37,690 bases of DNA, taken from NCBI GenBank assembly GCA_003151515.1, contig PLXS01000042.1, positions 1 to 37,690 of the forward strand, given 5' to 3'. The translations under genes were made by a program, and so were the position numbers. The notes beneath the pieces were generated by a model. It made no database searches. It was given only the letters and a program-made list of their open reading frames with translations, and was not told the origin of the DNA. Source of the stretch: Opitutaceae bacterium. Lineage in GTDB: Bacteria > Verrucomicrobiota > Verrucomicrobiia > Opitutales > Opitutaceae. Shown one piece after another: positions 27,996-36,975 of the stretch. Within the stretch, counting starts at the first letter, position 1, and each line of letters begins with the position of its first letter.

Positions 27996-29075
27996 ATGAG
28001 ACCCGACCCCAGGTTCCATGCCTGCATCATCGCCGGGGGCAGCGGCGAGCGCCTCTGGCCGATGAGCCGCGTGAGCGCGCCCAAGCACCTGCTAAAGATA
28101 TTCTCCGAGAGGACGCTCCTGGAGCAGACCGTCTTGAGGCTCAGGGGCGTCGTGCTCACGCGCAACATCTGGATCCTGACCAACCGCGCGCAGGTCGCGC
28201 ACGTGCGAAGGGTCCTGCCCGGCTTCCCGAAGGGGCAGATCGTCGCGGAGCCCTCGCGGCGCGACACCGCGCCGGCCGCGGCCCTGGCGACCGGCTTGGT
28301 TTACGCCCGCGACCCCGGGGGCGTCGTCGCCATCCTGCCGGCGGACGCCCTGATCAAGGACACCAAGCGCTTCGCCCAGCAGCTTGAGCAGGCCCTGCGC
28401 TGGGCGGCGCAGGAGGCCGGGGGCGGCCACGGCCTCCTGACCTTCGCGGTCGCCCCCACGTTCCCGGCCACGGGCTACGGCTACCTTGAGCTCGGCCCGG
28501 AGCTCGCCCGGGGCAGGCACGGCAGCCGCCTGCTCAAGGTGCAGCGCTTCGTCGAGAAGCCCGACCTGAAGACCGCAAGGGGCTACCTGGCCGGCGGAGG
28601 CTATGCGTGGAACGCCGGGATATTCGTGTGGAGCGCGAGGCGCTTCCTCTCCGAGGTCAGCCGCACGGCGCCCCGGCTGGCGAGGTTCGTCCGCGACTTC
28701 CCGGCCGGCGACCCCGCCCGCTACCTGTCCAGGCGCTTCGGCTCCCTGCCCAAGGCCTCGGTGGACTACGCGGTCCTCGAGAAGGCGGCGGCCGTGTCGA
28801 CCGTGATCGCGAAGTTCGACTGGGACGACGTCGGCTCCTGGTCGGCCCTGAACAAGCACTTCAAGTGCGACCCGTCGGGCAACATCGCCCTGGGCCAGGT
28901 CGTCTCCGTCTCCACGAAAAACACGATCGCCGTGAGCAACGGCCGCGTGATCGGCCTGTGCGGCGTGCGCGACCTGGTGGTCGTGGAGACGCCCGACGCC
29001 GTGCTCGTCTGCCACAAGGACTGCGTGCAGGACATCAAGAGGCTGCTCCCCGGCCTTCCCAAGCACATCGTCTAG
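27996..29075 (+). CDS. manC: Mannose-1-phosphate guanylyltransferase (ManC-like, single domain)
   Basis: This enzyme makes GDP-mannose from mannose-1-phosphate and GTP for glycan and polysaccharide synthesis. The 359-residue protein has the nucleotidyltransferase signature AGGSGERLWPMSR at 13-25, the catalytic Lys region SAPKHLL (27-33), the Pro-Ala-Asp metal block ILPADALI and the sugar-phosphate loop FVEKPDLKTA, followed by a left-handed beta-helix-like end (GCGVRDL-type segment, here LCGVRDLVVVETPDAVLVC). The C-terminal phosphomannose isomerase domain of long ManC proteins is absent, so isomerisation must come from another gene. The ATG at 27996 follows 86 bases after the previous stop. 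Confidence 0.94.
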   Translation: MRPDPRFHACIIAGGSGERLWPMSRVSAPKHLLKIFSERTLLEQTVLRLRGVVLTRNIWILTNRAQVAHVRRVLPGFPKGQIVAEPSRRDTAPAAALATGLVYARDPGGVVAILPADALIKDTKRFAQQLEQALRWAAQEAGGGHGLLTFAVAPTFPATGYGYLELGPELARGRHGSRLLKVQRFVEKPDLKTARGYLAGGGYAWNAGIFVWSARRFLSEVSRTAPRLARFVRDFPAGDPARYLSRRFGSLPKASVDYAVLEKAAAVSTVIAKFDWDDVGSWSALNKHFKCDPSGNIALGQVVSVSTKNTIAVSNGRVIGLCGVRDLVVVETPDAVLVCHKDCVQDIKRLLPGLPKHIV

Positions 29076-29099
29076 CCCTTAGGAAGACGGGCGCCCGCC

Positions 29100-30764
29100 A
29101 TGCTCCAGTCCCTGCGCATCCAGAACCTCGCCCTTCTGGACGCGGTGTCGGTGGACTTCGAGGCCGGCTTCACGGTCGTCACCGGCGAGACGGGGGCCGG
29201 CAAGAGCATCCTGGTCGGGGCCCTGGGCCTGCTCGCGGGCGAGAGGGCGGACAAGGCGGTCATCCGACAGGGGGCCGCCTCCTGCGAGGTCGAGGCCTCC
29301 CTGTACTTCAGGGACAGCGCGGGCGTGGACAGGCTGCTCGCCGAGCTGGACCTGCCGCCCTGCGAGGACGGCGTCCTGCTGCTCAAGCGCAGCGTGGCGC
29401 GCGAGCGCCCACCGAGGATCACCGTGAACGGGAGCATGGCGACGCTCGCCGCCCTCCAGCGCCTGGGCGAGCGCTGGGTCGACTTCCACGGCCCGAGCGA
29501 GCCCAGGCGCCTCCTCAAGGACTCGTGCCAGCTCGAGCTCCTGGACCTCTTCGGGCGCACCGCGAGCGCCCTGCAGGCCTACGGCGCCCACTACGGCTCG
29601 TGGTGCTGGCTGCAGGAGGAGAGCGATCGCCTCGCCTCGCAGGCGAGGCTCTCGCCCGACGAGCTGGCCTACATGGAGGCCCAGCTTGCGAAGCTCGACC
29701 GGCTCGACCTCACGGAGGAGGCGATCGCCGGCCTCGAGCGCGACTTCCAGCGCATGAGCCGGGCCCAGGAGATCGCCGCCCTGGCGACGTCGCTAGAGAG
29801 CGGCCTCGGGGGCGACGACGGGGCGATCCCGCGCGTGGCCGCGCTCGTGCGCGAGGCGCGCCGCCTCGAGTCGATCGACCCCGCCAGCAAGGCCCTCGCG
29901 GAGCGCCTGGCGGTAGCCTCCTCGGAGCTGGGCGAGCTGGCGGCCGAGTTCGCGTCCCTGGGGCGCGAGGTGCAGTCGGACCCCGACGCACAGGCACCGC
30001 TTGAGGAGCGCATGAACGACTGGCTCGAGGCCAGGAGGCGCCACGGGCCCGACGTGCGCTCGGTCCTTGAGGCGCGCGAGGCGATGCGCCTGCGGGTGGC
30101 GTCCCAGGGCGACACCGAGGGGGCGCTCGAGCGCCTCGGCCGCCAGATCGAGGCCGCGGCGCGCGAGGCGAGGAAGGCGGCGGCCGAGCTGCGGGCCCAG
30201 CGAGAGAAGGCGGCGCGCAGCCTCGCCAAGGCGGCGTCCGCGGCGATCGCCGGCCTGGGGTTCGGCAAGGCGCAGTTCCAGGTCTCGATAACCCAGCAGC
30301 CCGGCCTGGGGCCCACGGGCGACTGCGGCTGCGAGTTCCTCTTCTCGCCCAACGTGGGCGAGGCGCCGATGCCGCTCAGCCGGATCGCCTCGAGCGGGGA
30401 GCTGGCCCGAGTCATGCTGGCGCTCAAGGCCGTGCTCGCCGACCTGGACTCGGTCCCGGTGCTCGTCTTCGACGAGGTGGACGCGAACGTCGGCGGGGAG
30501 ATCGGAAACGTGGTCGGCGAGCGCATGGCGGCCATCGGGGAGCGCCACCAGGTCCTCTGCGTGACCCACCTGCCGCAGGTCGCCGCGCACGCGACGGGCC
30601 ACTTCGTCGTCTCCAAGGACCAGTCGGGCGAGCGGGCCCGGGTGAGCGTCGTGCCCGTCCACGGCGACAGGAAGGCGAGGGTGGCCGAGCTCGCCCGCAT
30701 GCTCGGGGACCGCAGCGCGAAGAGCGCGCTCGCCCACGCCGAGAAGCTGCTGCGGGCGGGATAG
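29100..30764 (+). CDS. recN: DNA repair protein RecN
   Basis: RecN is an SMC-like ATPase that helps join broken DNA ends during recombinational repair. The 554-residue protein has Walker A GETGAGKS at 29-36, the RecN-typical HGPSEPRRLL in place of the usual HGQHE-type box near 124-133, long helical/coiled-coil stretches about 165-380, the ABC signature SSGELARVMLALK near 431-443, and Walker B VFDEVDANVGG near 456-466. The end HLPQVAAHATGHFVVSK is also typical. The start is ATG at 29100, with a weak GGA-type ribosome site upstream. It is six bases before pxpB and 24 after manC, so the row may share a transcript. Confidence 0.95.
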   Translation: MLQSLRIQNLALLDAVSVDFEAGFTVVTGETGAGKSILVGALGLLAGERADKAVIRQGAASCEVEASLYFRDSAGVDRLLAELDLPPCEDGVLLLKRSVARERPPRITVNGSMATLAALQRLGERWVDFHGPSEPRRLLKDSCQLELLDLFGRTASALQAYGAHYGSWCWLQEESDRLASQARLSPDELAYMEAQLAKLDRLDLTEEAIAGLERDFQRMSRAQEIAALATSLESGLGGDDGAIPRVAALVREARRLESIDPASKALAERLAVASSELGELAAEFASLGREVQSDPDAQAPLEERMNDWLEARRRHGPDVRSVLEAREAMRLRVASQGDTEGALERLGRQIEAAAREARKAAAELRAQREKAARSLAKAASAAIAGLGFGKAQFQVSITQQPGLGPTGDCGCEFLFSPNVGEAPMPLSRIASSGELARVMLALKAVLADLDSVPVLVFDEVDANVGGEIGNVVGERMAAIGERHQVLCVTHLPQVAAHATGHFVVSKDQSGERARVSVVPVHGDRKARVAELARMLGDRSAKSALAHAEKLLRAG

Positions 30765-30770
30765 CCCCCC

Positions 30771-31454
30771 ATGAAGCTCGAGCCCCTGGGAGATTCGGCG
30801 GTCGTCGCGACCTTGGGGACGCGCATCGACGCCGAGGCGCTCGCTCCGGTCCTGGCGCTCGCGAGGGCCGTCAGGGAGTCGAAGGCGAGGGGCGTCGTCG
30901 AGGTGGTGCCCGCGTACGCGACCGTGACCGTCTTCTACGACCCGCTGCAGTTCGCCAACCCCGACGAGGACGCCTACGAGTTCATATGCAACCTGATCGA
31001 GTCCTGCGCGGGGCGCGCGGTCGGGGGCGAGCGCGCGGGCCGCGACTTCGAGATACCCGTGTGCTACGGCGGGCAATTCGGGCCCGACATGGGGCACGTC
31101 GCGGCCCACTGCAGGATGGATCCGCTCGAGGCGGCCGCCGCCCACAGCGGCGCGGACTACCTCGTGCACGCCATTGGCTTCACCCCGGGCTTCCCCTTCC
31201 TGGGCGGGCTCCCGGCGGCCCTCGCGACCCCGCGGCGCGAGACGCCGCGCGCGCGCGTGGCGGCGGGATCCGTCGGGATCGGCGCCGCGCAGACCGGGGT
31301 CTACCCGATCGCGTCGCCCGGGGGCTGGCAGATCATCGGGCGAACGCCGCTCTCGCTCTTCAGGCCGGACAGGTCCCCGGCGTCGCTGCTCAGGCCCGGG
31401 GACCGGGTGCGCTTCAGGAGGATAACGGCCGAGGAGTTCGAGTCATGGAAGTGA
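30771..31454 (+). CDS. pxpB: 5-oxoprolinase subunit PxpB (KipI-like)
   Basis: PxpB is a subunit of the ATP-dependent 5-oxoprolinase that opens pyroglutamate to glutamate. The 227-residue protein shows LGDSAVVATLG near the N-terminus, a central IPVCYGG, the conserved GFTPGFPFLGGLP near 136-148, and GSVGIGAAQTGVYPIASPGGW near 164-184. Length is normal. It overlaps pxpC by 10 bases (31445-31454), so the two are coupled. The cluster order pxpB-pxpC-pxpA matches E. coli ybgJ-ybgK-ybgL. Pyroglutamate forms spontaneously from glutamine and glutamate, so this is a damage-salvage role. Confidence 0.95.
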   Translation: MKLEPLGDSAVVATLGTRIDAEALAPVLALARAVRESKARGVVEVVPAYATVTVFYDPLQFANPDEDAYEFICNLIESCAGRAVGGERAGRDFEIPVCYGGQFGPDMGHVAAHCRMDPLEAAAAHSGADYLVHAIGFTPGFPFLGGLPAALATPRRETPRARVAAGSVGIGAAQTGVYPIASPGGWQIIGRTPLSLFRPDRSPASLLRPGDRVRFRRITAEEFESWK

Positions 31455-32374
31455 GATTCATCTGCGCCGGCATGCTCTCGACCGTCCAGGACCTCGGGCG
31501 GCGCGGGCTGCTGTGCGAGGGCGTGCCCCTGGGGGGCGCGGTTGACGCGTTCGCGCTGCGCGTCGCCAACCTGCTGGTCGGCAACCCGGAGGGGGCCCCG
31601 GCGCTCGAGATAACGCTGCGGGGGCCCGAGATCGAGTTCTCGAAGGCCGGATGGGTCGCCGCGTGCGGCGCCCGCTTCGCGGACGTGCCGGCGTGGAGGC
31701 CGTTCCAGGTCGCGGCCGGCGAGCGCCTGAAGTTCGGCGAGCGCTCCGAGGGATGCCGCTGCTACCTGGCGGTGTCGGGGGGATTCGACGTGCCGGCCGT
31801 GCTGGGCGGCTCGGGAACGAACCTAGCCGCCGCGATCGGCGGCTTCCAGGGCCGCGCGCTCGCGGACGGCGACGTCCTGGCCACGGGGCCCGCGCTCAGG
31901 GTTCCCACCGGCCACTGGGGAATCGACGAGCGCATGCTGCCCAGGTACTCGCGCGATCCCCTGGTTCGCGTGATAGCCGGGGCGCAGGCCGCGGACTTCG
32001 GCGACACGCTCTACTCCGGGAGCTTCACCGTCACCCCGCGCTCCGACCGCATGGGCATGCGCCTGGCGGGCCCCAGGCTGGAGCGCAGGGCGGGCTACGA
32101 CCTGATCTCGGCGGCGGTGGCCCCGGGCACGATCCAGGTGCCGCCCGACGGCAACCCCATACTCCTCATGGCCGACGCCCAGACGCTCGGGGGGTACCCG
32201 CGCGTCGCCCACGTCGCATCCGTGGACATGCCGCTCGTGGCGCAGCTTGCCCCCGGCGACCGCGTGAGGTTCGCCGCGTCAGGGGTCGCCGAGGCCCACG
32301 CGCTCATCCACGCGCAGAACCACCAGCTCGCGCTCCTGCGCCACGGGATCGCGGGAAAGATGGCCCCCGCATGA
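31445..32374 (+). CDS. pxpC: 5-oxoprolinase subunit PxpC (KipA-like)
   Basis: PxpC is the second subunit of the prokaryotic 5-oxoprolinase, related to the biotin-dependent carboxyltransferase-like KipA family. The 309-residue protein has the opening GMLSTVQDLGRRG (9-21), GGAVDAFALRVANLLVGN near 29-46, CYLAVSGGFDVP near 101-112, a TVTPRSDRMGMRL block and NPILLMADAQTLGGYPRVA. The ATG at 31445 is chosen because it gives the conserved N-terminus; a longer frame upstream lies within pxpB. It overlaps pxpA by 4 bases as ATGA. Confidence 0.95.
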   Translation: MEVRFICAGMLSTVQDLGRRGLLCEGVPLGGAVDAFALRVANLLVGNPEGAPALEITLRGPEIEFSKAGWVAACGARFADVPAWRPFQVAAGERLKFGERSEGCRCYLAVSGGFDVPAVLGGSGTNLAAAIGGFQGRALADGDVLATGPALRVPTGHWGIDERMLPRYSRDPLVRVIAGAQAADFGDTLYSGSFTVTPRSDRMGMRLAGPRLERRAGYDLISAAVAPGTIQVPPDGNPILLMADAQTLGGYPRVAHVASVDMPLVAQLAPGDRVRFAASGVAEAHALIHAQNHQLALLRHGIAGKMAPA

Positions 32375-33129
32375 GCCTGCGCCTCTCGATCGACCTGAAC
32401 GCCGACGTCGGCGAGGGCTGCGGCCACGACGACGAGCTCGTGCCCCTGGTCTCGTCGGTCAACATCGCGTGCGGCGCCCACGCCGGAGACGAGGCGACCA
32501 TGCGCAGCACCGTCGAGCTGGCGCTGCGCCACGGCGCGGCGATAGGCGCGCATCCCGGCTTCGCGGACCGCGCGAACTTCGGGCGCAGGGAGATCCCGGT
32601 CAGCCCGCGGGAGGCGGCCGACCTCGTGGTCGGGCAGACGCACCGACTCGAGGAGATCGCGCACGGCCTCGGCGCGCGCCTTCGGCACGTGAAGCTGCAC
32701 GGGGCGCTCTACAACATGGCGTCCAGGGACCCGAAGCTGGCGGACGCGGTGGCGCGCGCCCTGTTTGAGGCGAAGGGGCGACACGGGGACCATTGGGTGC
32801 TCGTGGCGCTCGCAGGCAGCGAGCTCGCGGCGGCGGGCCGGGCCCTCGGCATGCGGGTTCTGAGCGAGGGCTTCGCCGACCGCGCCTACACGCCCGGCGG
32901 GGCGCTCGCTCCGCGCTCCGTCCCGGGAGCGTTCATCGCCGACGAGGAGCTCGCAGCCGCGCAGGCCGCGAGGCTCGCGCGCGACGGCCTTGTGCGCGCG
33001 ACCGACGGCTCCGACATCAGGGTCGACGCGGACACGATCTGCATCCATGGCGACAGCCCGAGATCGGCCGCGCTCGCGCGCCGGATCAGGGAGCGCCTGG
33101 CGGCGGACGGGATAGGCGTCCGGAGCTGA
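32371..33129 (+). CDS. pxpA: 5-oxoprolinase subunit PxpA (LamB/YcsF)
   Basis: PxpA completes the three-subunit 5-oxoprolinase and carries the deacetylase-like TIM-barrel fold. The 252-residue protein has DLNADVGEG at 8-16, SVNIACGAHAGD near 29-40, GAHPGFADRANFGRR near 59-73, VKLHGALYN near 106-114 and CIHGDSP near 231-237. Length and motifs are normal. The ATG at 32371 overlaps the pxpC stop. This is the last gene before a 132-base spacer with two hairpins and the giant secreted-protein gene. Confidence 0.96.
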   Translation: MSLRLSIDLNADVGEGCGHDDELVPLVSSVNIACGAHAGDEATMRSTVELALRHGAAIGAHPGFADRANFGRREIPVSPREAADLVVGQTHRLEEIAHGLGARLRHVKLHGALYNMASRDPKLADAVARALFEAKGRHGDHWVLVALAGSELAAAGRALGMRVLSEGFADRAYTPGGALAPRSVPGAFIADEELAAAQAARLARDGLVRATDGSDIRVDADTICIHGDSPRSAALARRIRERLAADGIGVRS

Positions 33130-33160
33130 CCGCGCGGGCGCCCGGGATCAATGGGTAGGA

Positions 33161-33203
33161 CACGCCACGGTCCTTGGCGTGCATGCTGGCCGTTCTCGGC
33201 CAG
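33161..33203 (+). terminator. Two tandem perfect hairpins after pxpA
   Basis: CACGCCA-CGGTCCT-TGGCGTG forms a 7-bp stem with a 7-base loop at 33161-33181. Four bases later CTGGCCG-TTCT-CGGCCAG forms a second perfect 7-bp stem with a 4-base loop at 33186-33203. The following AATAGCGGCTTTG is only weakly T-rich, so a standard U-tract terminator is not certain. The pair may end the pxp transcript or form part of the 5' leader of the next gene. Confidence 0.5.
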
Positions 33204-33246
33204 AATAGCGGCTTTGTAGCTCTCGGTTGTCGTAAGTGTCACCCCC

Positions 33247-33254
33247 GAGGAGGG
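33247..33254 (+). promoter_or_regulatory. Shine-Dalgarno of the giant secreted-protein gene
   Basis: GAGGAGGG lies seven bases before the ATG at 33262. It is the strongest ribosome site on the plus strand of the window and fixes the start in front of a clear signal peptide. Confidence 0.8.
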
Positions 33255-33261
33255 TATCCGC

Positions 33262-36200
33262 ATGCGAGCACTCCTGAATCCAACCCTTCTTCTGGTTCTC
33301 GCGGCATTGTCCGCGGGAAGGGCCTGGGCCCAGCCGGTCATCACGACGCAGCCCGTGAGCCAGACCGCTGATCTCGGGGCGTCGGTGGAGTTCTCCGTCG
33401 CCGCAACCTCGTCAAACACGGTCCACTACCAATGGCAGTTCAACGCGACGGCGATCGACATGGCGACAAGCGCCAGCCTTACGCTGAGCAATGTCGGCGC
33501 GTCGCAGGCGGGCAGCTACACGGTTTACGTCTACGATGTCGTGGGCGGGGTGACTTCGAATCCCGCGACGCTGACCCTCGTGGGCGGCCCCGTCATCACC
33601 GGCAGGCTTACCTCCACGGTCTGCGCGTACACGTTCCCATTCTATTACGCGATAAGCGCCTCAAACTCGCCAACCAGTTTCGGCGCGACCGGCCTGCCGC
33701 CGGGACTCTCGGTCAACAACCAGACGGGGGTCATATCGGGAACGCCGACAACGACCGGCGTCTTCCAGGTCGCGATTTCGGCCTCGAATTCCAGCGGCAC
33801 AGGGACGGCGACGCTCAGCATCACGATTAACCAGCCCCCCTATTGCTTCAGTGCGCTTGGCGTGAATCCGCCGGCCTCCGGATTGTCCAGTTTGACGGGC
33901 ATTGTCAGCGCCGACCCAGGCCTGTTCTACATCGCGGACACGGGCCGCAGCACGATCGACAAGTTTGATCCCACGACACTGGCGGCCACCGTCTGGGCGG
34001 GAACATCGGGCGTGACGGGAACGAGCGACGGCGCCGGCACCGCGGCCCAGTTCAACAATCCCACGGGCCTGGCCGTGGACGGAAGCGGAGATGTCTATGT
34101 CGCCGACACGGCAAGCTCCACGATCCGCAAGATAAGCGCCGCCGGGGCCGTCACGACGCTTGCAGGCGTCCCCGGTGAGCCCGGCTCCACGGACGGGGTC
34201 TCGACGGCGGCCCATTTCAACTATCCCCAGGGCGTCGCCGTGGATTCCTCCGGCAACGTGTACGTGGCCGACACCGGGAACTCGACCATCAGGCAGATCA
34301 GCCCGAGCGGAAGCGTTACAACCCTCGCGGGCACGGCGGGCTCGCCGGGAAGCGCCGACGGCACCGGCGCCGCCGCCAGCTTCGGCAAGCCGGTGGCGAT
34401 CGTGATCGATTCCAGCGGGAACCTCTTCGTCGAGGATTACGGGGCCCAGAATCTCCTGATCCGCAAGATCGCGGCAGGCGCCGTGGTAACGACGCCGGTG
34501 AGCCTGCCCTGGAATTCGTCGATGGGAACGGGCTCCAGCAATCTGGCGATAGACTCGTCAAACCTCCTCTACTTGGTCACCTACAATCCCCTCGTCGGGC
34601 CGCCGGCGACGCTGACGGTGGCCTCGGCAAGCGGCGTCATATCGTCAACGGGCCTGCTGTCCTCCTACGGTCTCGAACCATTCTCCAGCGTGCCGGCAGG
34701 CATGGCCTTCGACCAGTCGGGAGACATGTTCGCAACCGAGGGATCCAGCATATTCGAGGGAACGTACGCGACTGGGCCGGCGATCACCTCGCAGCCGCAG
34801 ATCACCATTTCCGAGGTCGATCTTGACTACCCCCAAACGGAGACGTTTGCGATCATCAGCGTGGCTGCGGATTCGTTGCCGGGCGGCGTGCTCACGTATC
34901 AGTGGCTCCTCAATGGCAATCCAGCGCCGCTATCGTACGTGCCCGGCTACTTCTACGTCCCGCAGCCGGACAGTTATGTCACCCTCATCAACCCTGGGAC
35001 GGTGGGGACGTACACGGTCCTAATCACGGACAGCTACTTGGGCGGCTCGATAATGTCGGATGGCGTCGCCCTCTCGCCCGCATCGGGGATTGTCTTCAAC
35101 AGCCAGCCGCAGAGCCGAACGGTTGTTGTGGGGCAGGACGTGTCGTTTTCCGTCAGCATGGGCGGGACATTCAGCCCGACCAACCAGTGGTTTCCGACCT
35201 ATCAGTGGACGTTCAACGGAGCCCCGATCCCGGGTGCGACCGGTGATTACTACCAGATCACGAACGCCCAGGTTTCAGAGTCTGGCTCATACGCAGTGAC
35301 GGTGACCGGTCAAGGCGTCAGCGTGACCAGCCAGACCGCCGTCCTCACGGTCGAGCCGCCGTTCACCCTCGCCGGCCAGCCGGCGAGCCAGGCGGTTGGC
35401 GCCGGTGCGAGCGCGACTTTCTCCGTCACCGCAACCGGGACCCTTGCGCCGAGCTACCAATGGACGCTCAACGGCGCGCCAATCGCGGGGGCGACGGCTC
35501 CCTCCTACACGGTCTCGGACGCCCAGGCGCCCAGCTCCGGCGCCTATGCGGCCACGGTGACGGACCAGGGCAGCGCTGTCACAAGCCAGTCGGCCTTCCT
35601 CACGGTCACAGCCTCATCGGGAGGGCCCGTGATAGGCACCCAGCCGCAATCGTACACGACCTATCCCCGGGGGACGGTCGTCCTCACGGTTGCGCTGTCA
35701 TCGTCGCAGGCGCAGGCGAGCGCCGCCCACACCGCCACCGACGCGGCGTCCGCGGTCGCCTACCAATGGTACTTCAACGGCTCGGCGCTGGCCGATGGAG
35801 GTGGCATCAGCGGGTCGCAGACGGCGGCCCTGGTGCTTTCGGGAGCCGCAACGCAGGCCGGCACCTATGTCTGCCTCATTGAAGACTCGGCGGGCTCGGT
35901 CCTCAGCGAGCCGTCGACGCTCGCCGTCTCGGCCGTGACGGACATCGGGCGCCTGATCGACGTCTCCTGCCGGGCGCAGGCGGGCAGGGGGGCGGACATA
36001 CTGATCGCCGGATTCGTCGTCGGGGGAAGCGGGACAAGCGGCTCGCAGTCGCTCCTCATCCGGGCCTCGGGTCCGGCACTCGCGCCCTTTGACGTGGCGG
36101 GCACCCTGCCGGACCCCGAGCTGCAGCTCTACAGCACCTCATCGGGCAGCAGCCTCGTGGCGACAAACACCGGATGGGCCGGCAACTCCGAGATATCAAG

Positions 36201-36789
36201 CGCTGCCGCCGCTGTCGGCGCGTTTCCGTGGGTCGATTCCGCGAGCCACGATGCGGCGCTCCTGGAGACCCTGACCCCCGGGCCGTATACGGCCAACGTT
36301 TCCGGTGAGGCGGGCGACTCAGGTGTGGCCCTGGCCGAGGTCTACGATGCCACGCCTGGGGGCTCGTACACGCTCGCCACGCCGCGTCTTGTCAACATCT
36401 CGGCGCGCGTCCAGGTGGGCACAGGCGGCAACACCCTGATCGCCGGCTTTGTGATCGGCGGCTCGACCTCGAAGACGGTCCTCATACGCGCCTCGGGTCC
36501 GGCGCTTGGCCCGTTTGGCGTCACGGGGGCGCTGCCGGACCCGCAGCTGAGCCTCTTCCAGGGCAACAGCGGCGGCACGTCCACGCTGCTTCAGTCGAAC
36601 ACGGGCTGGGGCGGCGACGCCCAGATCGCGGCGATTGCCGCCTCCGTCGGGGCATTCTCATGGGGCGCCTCGGCCACGCCGGACTCGGCCCTTCTCGTCA
36701 CTCTGCCCCCGGGGGCCTACACAGCGCAGGTCTCGGGGGCGAGCGGCGACACCGGAGTCGCCCTTGTCGAGGTGTACGAAGTGCAGTGA
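33262..36789 (+). CDS. Large secreted multi-domain protein: Ig-like, NHL repeats and paired C-terminal repeats
   Basis: The 1175-residue protein starts with a signal peptide (hydrophobic LLLVLAALSAG, cleavage near AWA-QP, residue 24). Domains in order, approximately: Ig-like 27-110 (TQPVSQTADLGASVEF); a putative-Ig/cadherin-like block 111-191 with LPPGLSVNNQTGVISGTP; three NHL-type beta-propeller repeats 197-403 with VYVADTxxSTIR; divergent Ig-like 507-610; Ig-like 611-698, 701-783 and 790-890, each with YQW and SGxY motifs; then two copies of a 130-residue repeat at 893-1031 and 1042-1175, each with LIRASGPAL and ending xVYD/xVYE. This C-terminal repeat is common in Verrucomicrobiota. No sortase, PEP-CTERM or membrane anchor is seen. 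Adhesion or glycan binding is an inference. Codons look less GC-biased than the neighbours. Confidence 0.88.
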   Translation: MRALLNPTLLLVLAALSAGRAWAQPVITTQPVSQTADLGASVEFSVAATSSNTVHYQWQFNATAIDMATSASLTLSNVGASQAGSYTVYVYDVVGGVTSNPATLTLVGGPVITGRLTSTVCAYTFPFYYAISASNSPTSFGATGLPPGLSVNNQTGVISGTPTTTGVFQVAISASNSSGTGTATLSITINQPPYCFSALGVNPPASGLSSLTGIVSADPGLFYIADTGRSTIDKFDPTTLAATVWAGTSGVTGTSDGAGTAAQFNNPTGLAVDGSGDVYVADTASSTIRKISAAGAVTTLAGVPGEPGSTDGVSTAAHFNYPQGVAVDSSGNVYVADTGNSTIRQISPSGSVTTLAGTAGSPGSADGTGAAASFGKPVAIVIDSSGNLFVEDYGAQNLLIRKIAAGAVVTTPVSLPWNSSMGTGSSNLAIDSSNLLYLVTYNPLVGPPATLTVASASGVISSTGLLSSYGLEPFSSVPAGMAFDQSGDMFATEGSSIFEGTYATGPAITSQPQITISEVDLDYPQTETFAIISVAADSLPGGVLTYQWLLNGNPAPLSYVPGYFYVPQPDSYVTLINPGTVGTYTVLITDSYLGGSIMSDGVALSPASGIVFNSQPQSRTVVVGQDVSFSVSMGGTFSPTNQWFPTYQWTFNGAPIPGATGDYYQITNAQVSESGSYAVTVTGQGVSVTSQTAVLTVEPPFTLAGQPASQAVGAGASATFSVTATGTLAPSYQWTLNGAPIAGATAPSYTVSDAQAPSSGAYAATVTDQGSAVTSQSAFLTVTASSGGPVIGTQPQSYTTYPRGTVVLTVALSSSQAQASAAHTATDAASAVAYQWYFNGSALADGGGISGSQTAALVLSGAATQAGTYVCLIEDSAGSVLSEPSTLAVSAVTDIGRLIDVSCRAQAGRGADILIAGFVVGGSGTSGSQSLLIRASGPALAPFDVAGTLPDPELQLYSTSSGSSLVATNTGWAGNSEISSAAAAVGAFPWVDSASHDAALLETLTPGPYTANVSGEAGDSGVALAEVYDATPGGSYTLATPRLVNISARVQVGTGGNTLIAGFVIGGSTSKTVLIRASGPALGPFGVTGALPDPQLSLFQGNSGGTSTLLQSNTGWGGDAQIAAIAASVGAFSWGASATPDSALLVTLPPGAYTAQVSGASGDTGVALVEVYEVQ

Positions 36790-36975
36790 TCTAGCCCCGT
36801 CAGGTGTTGAACCTAATAAGCTCCCTATGAGTTATTTACGCCATAGGGCGTCGGACGGTTCCCGACGGTATTAGACGGGGTTGGAAGGGGTCAAAATGGA
36901 CATTTTTTGGTCGCGCTCCTGAAAACCACAACCCACGTATGAAAACAACGTCTCCGCCAATTACGTCATTTAGCG
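36790..36975 (+). other. Structured, lower-GC intergenic segment, probable 5' part of the group II intron
   Basis: No protein gene is supported here. Dense base pairing is visible: CCCTATG/CATAGGG (36823-36829 with 36842-36848), stacked directly on CGTCGG/CCGACG (36849-36854 with 36862-36867), then AGACG/CGTCT (36873-36877 with 36949-36953) enclosing GGGTTG/CAACCC (36878-36883 with 36929-36934). This nesting fits a large structured RNA such as group II intron domain I. A GTG that could start an intron lies at 36804, but it does not fully match the GUGYG consensus. The hairpin at 36849-36867 could instead end the giant-gene transcript. Confidence 0.5.

Noticed and set aside
33174..33371. A 65-codon frame across the hairpins and the signal-peptide region of the giant gene.
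   Set aside because: It runs out of frame through the strong ribosome site and signal peptide of a clear gene and has no family likeness.
33850..34470. Regular repeats that could suggest a CRISPR or tandem-repeat array.
   Set aside because: The repeats are in frame and encode NHL-type VYVADT modules with variable third positions, so they are protein-domain repeats.
36884..36925. The GGGGTCAAAATGGACA stretch looked like an insertion-sequence terminal repeat remnant.
   Set aside because: No matching inverted copy, target duplication or transposase is present; it is better explained as a loop inside the structured intron-like RNA.
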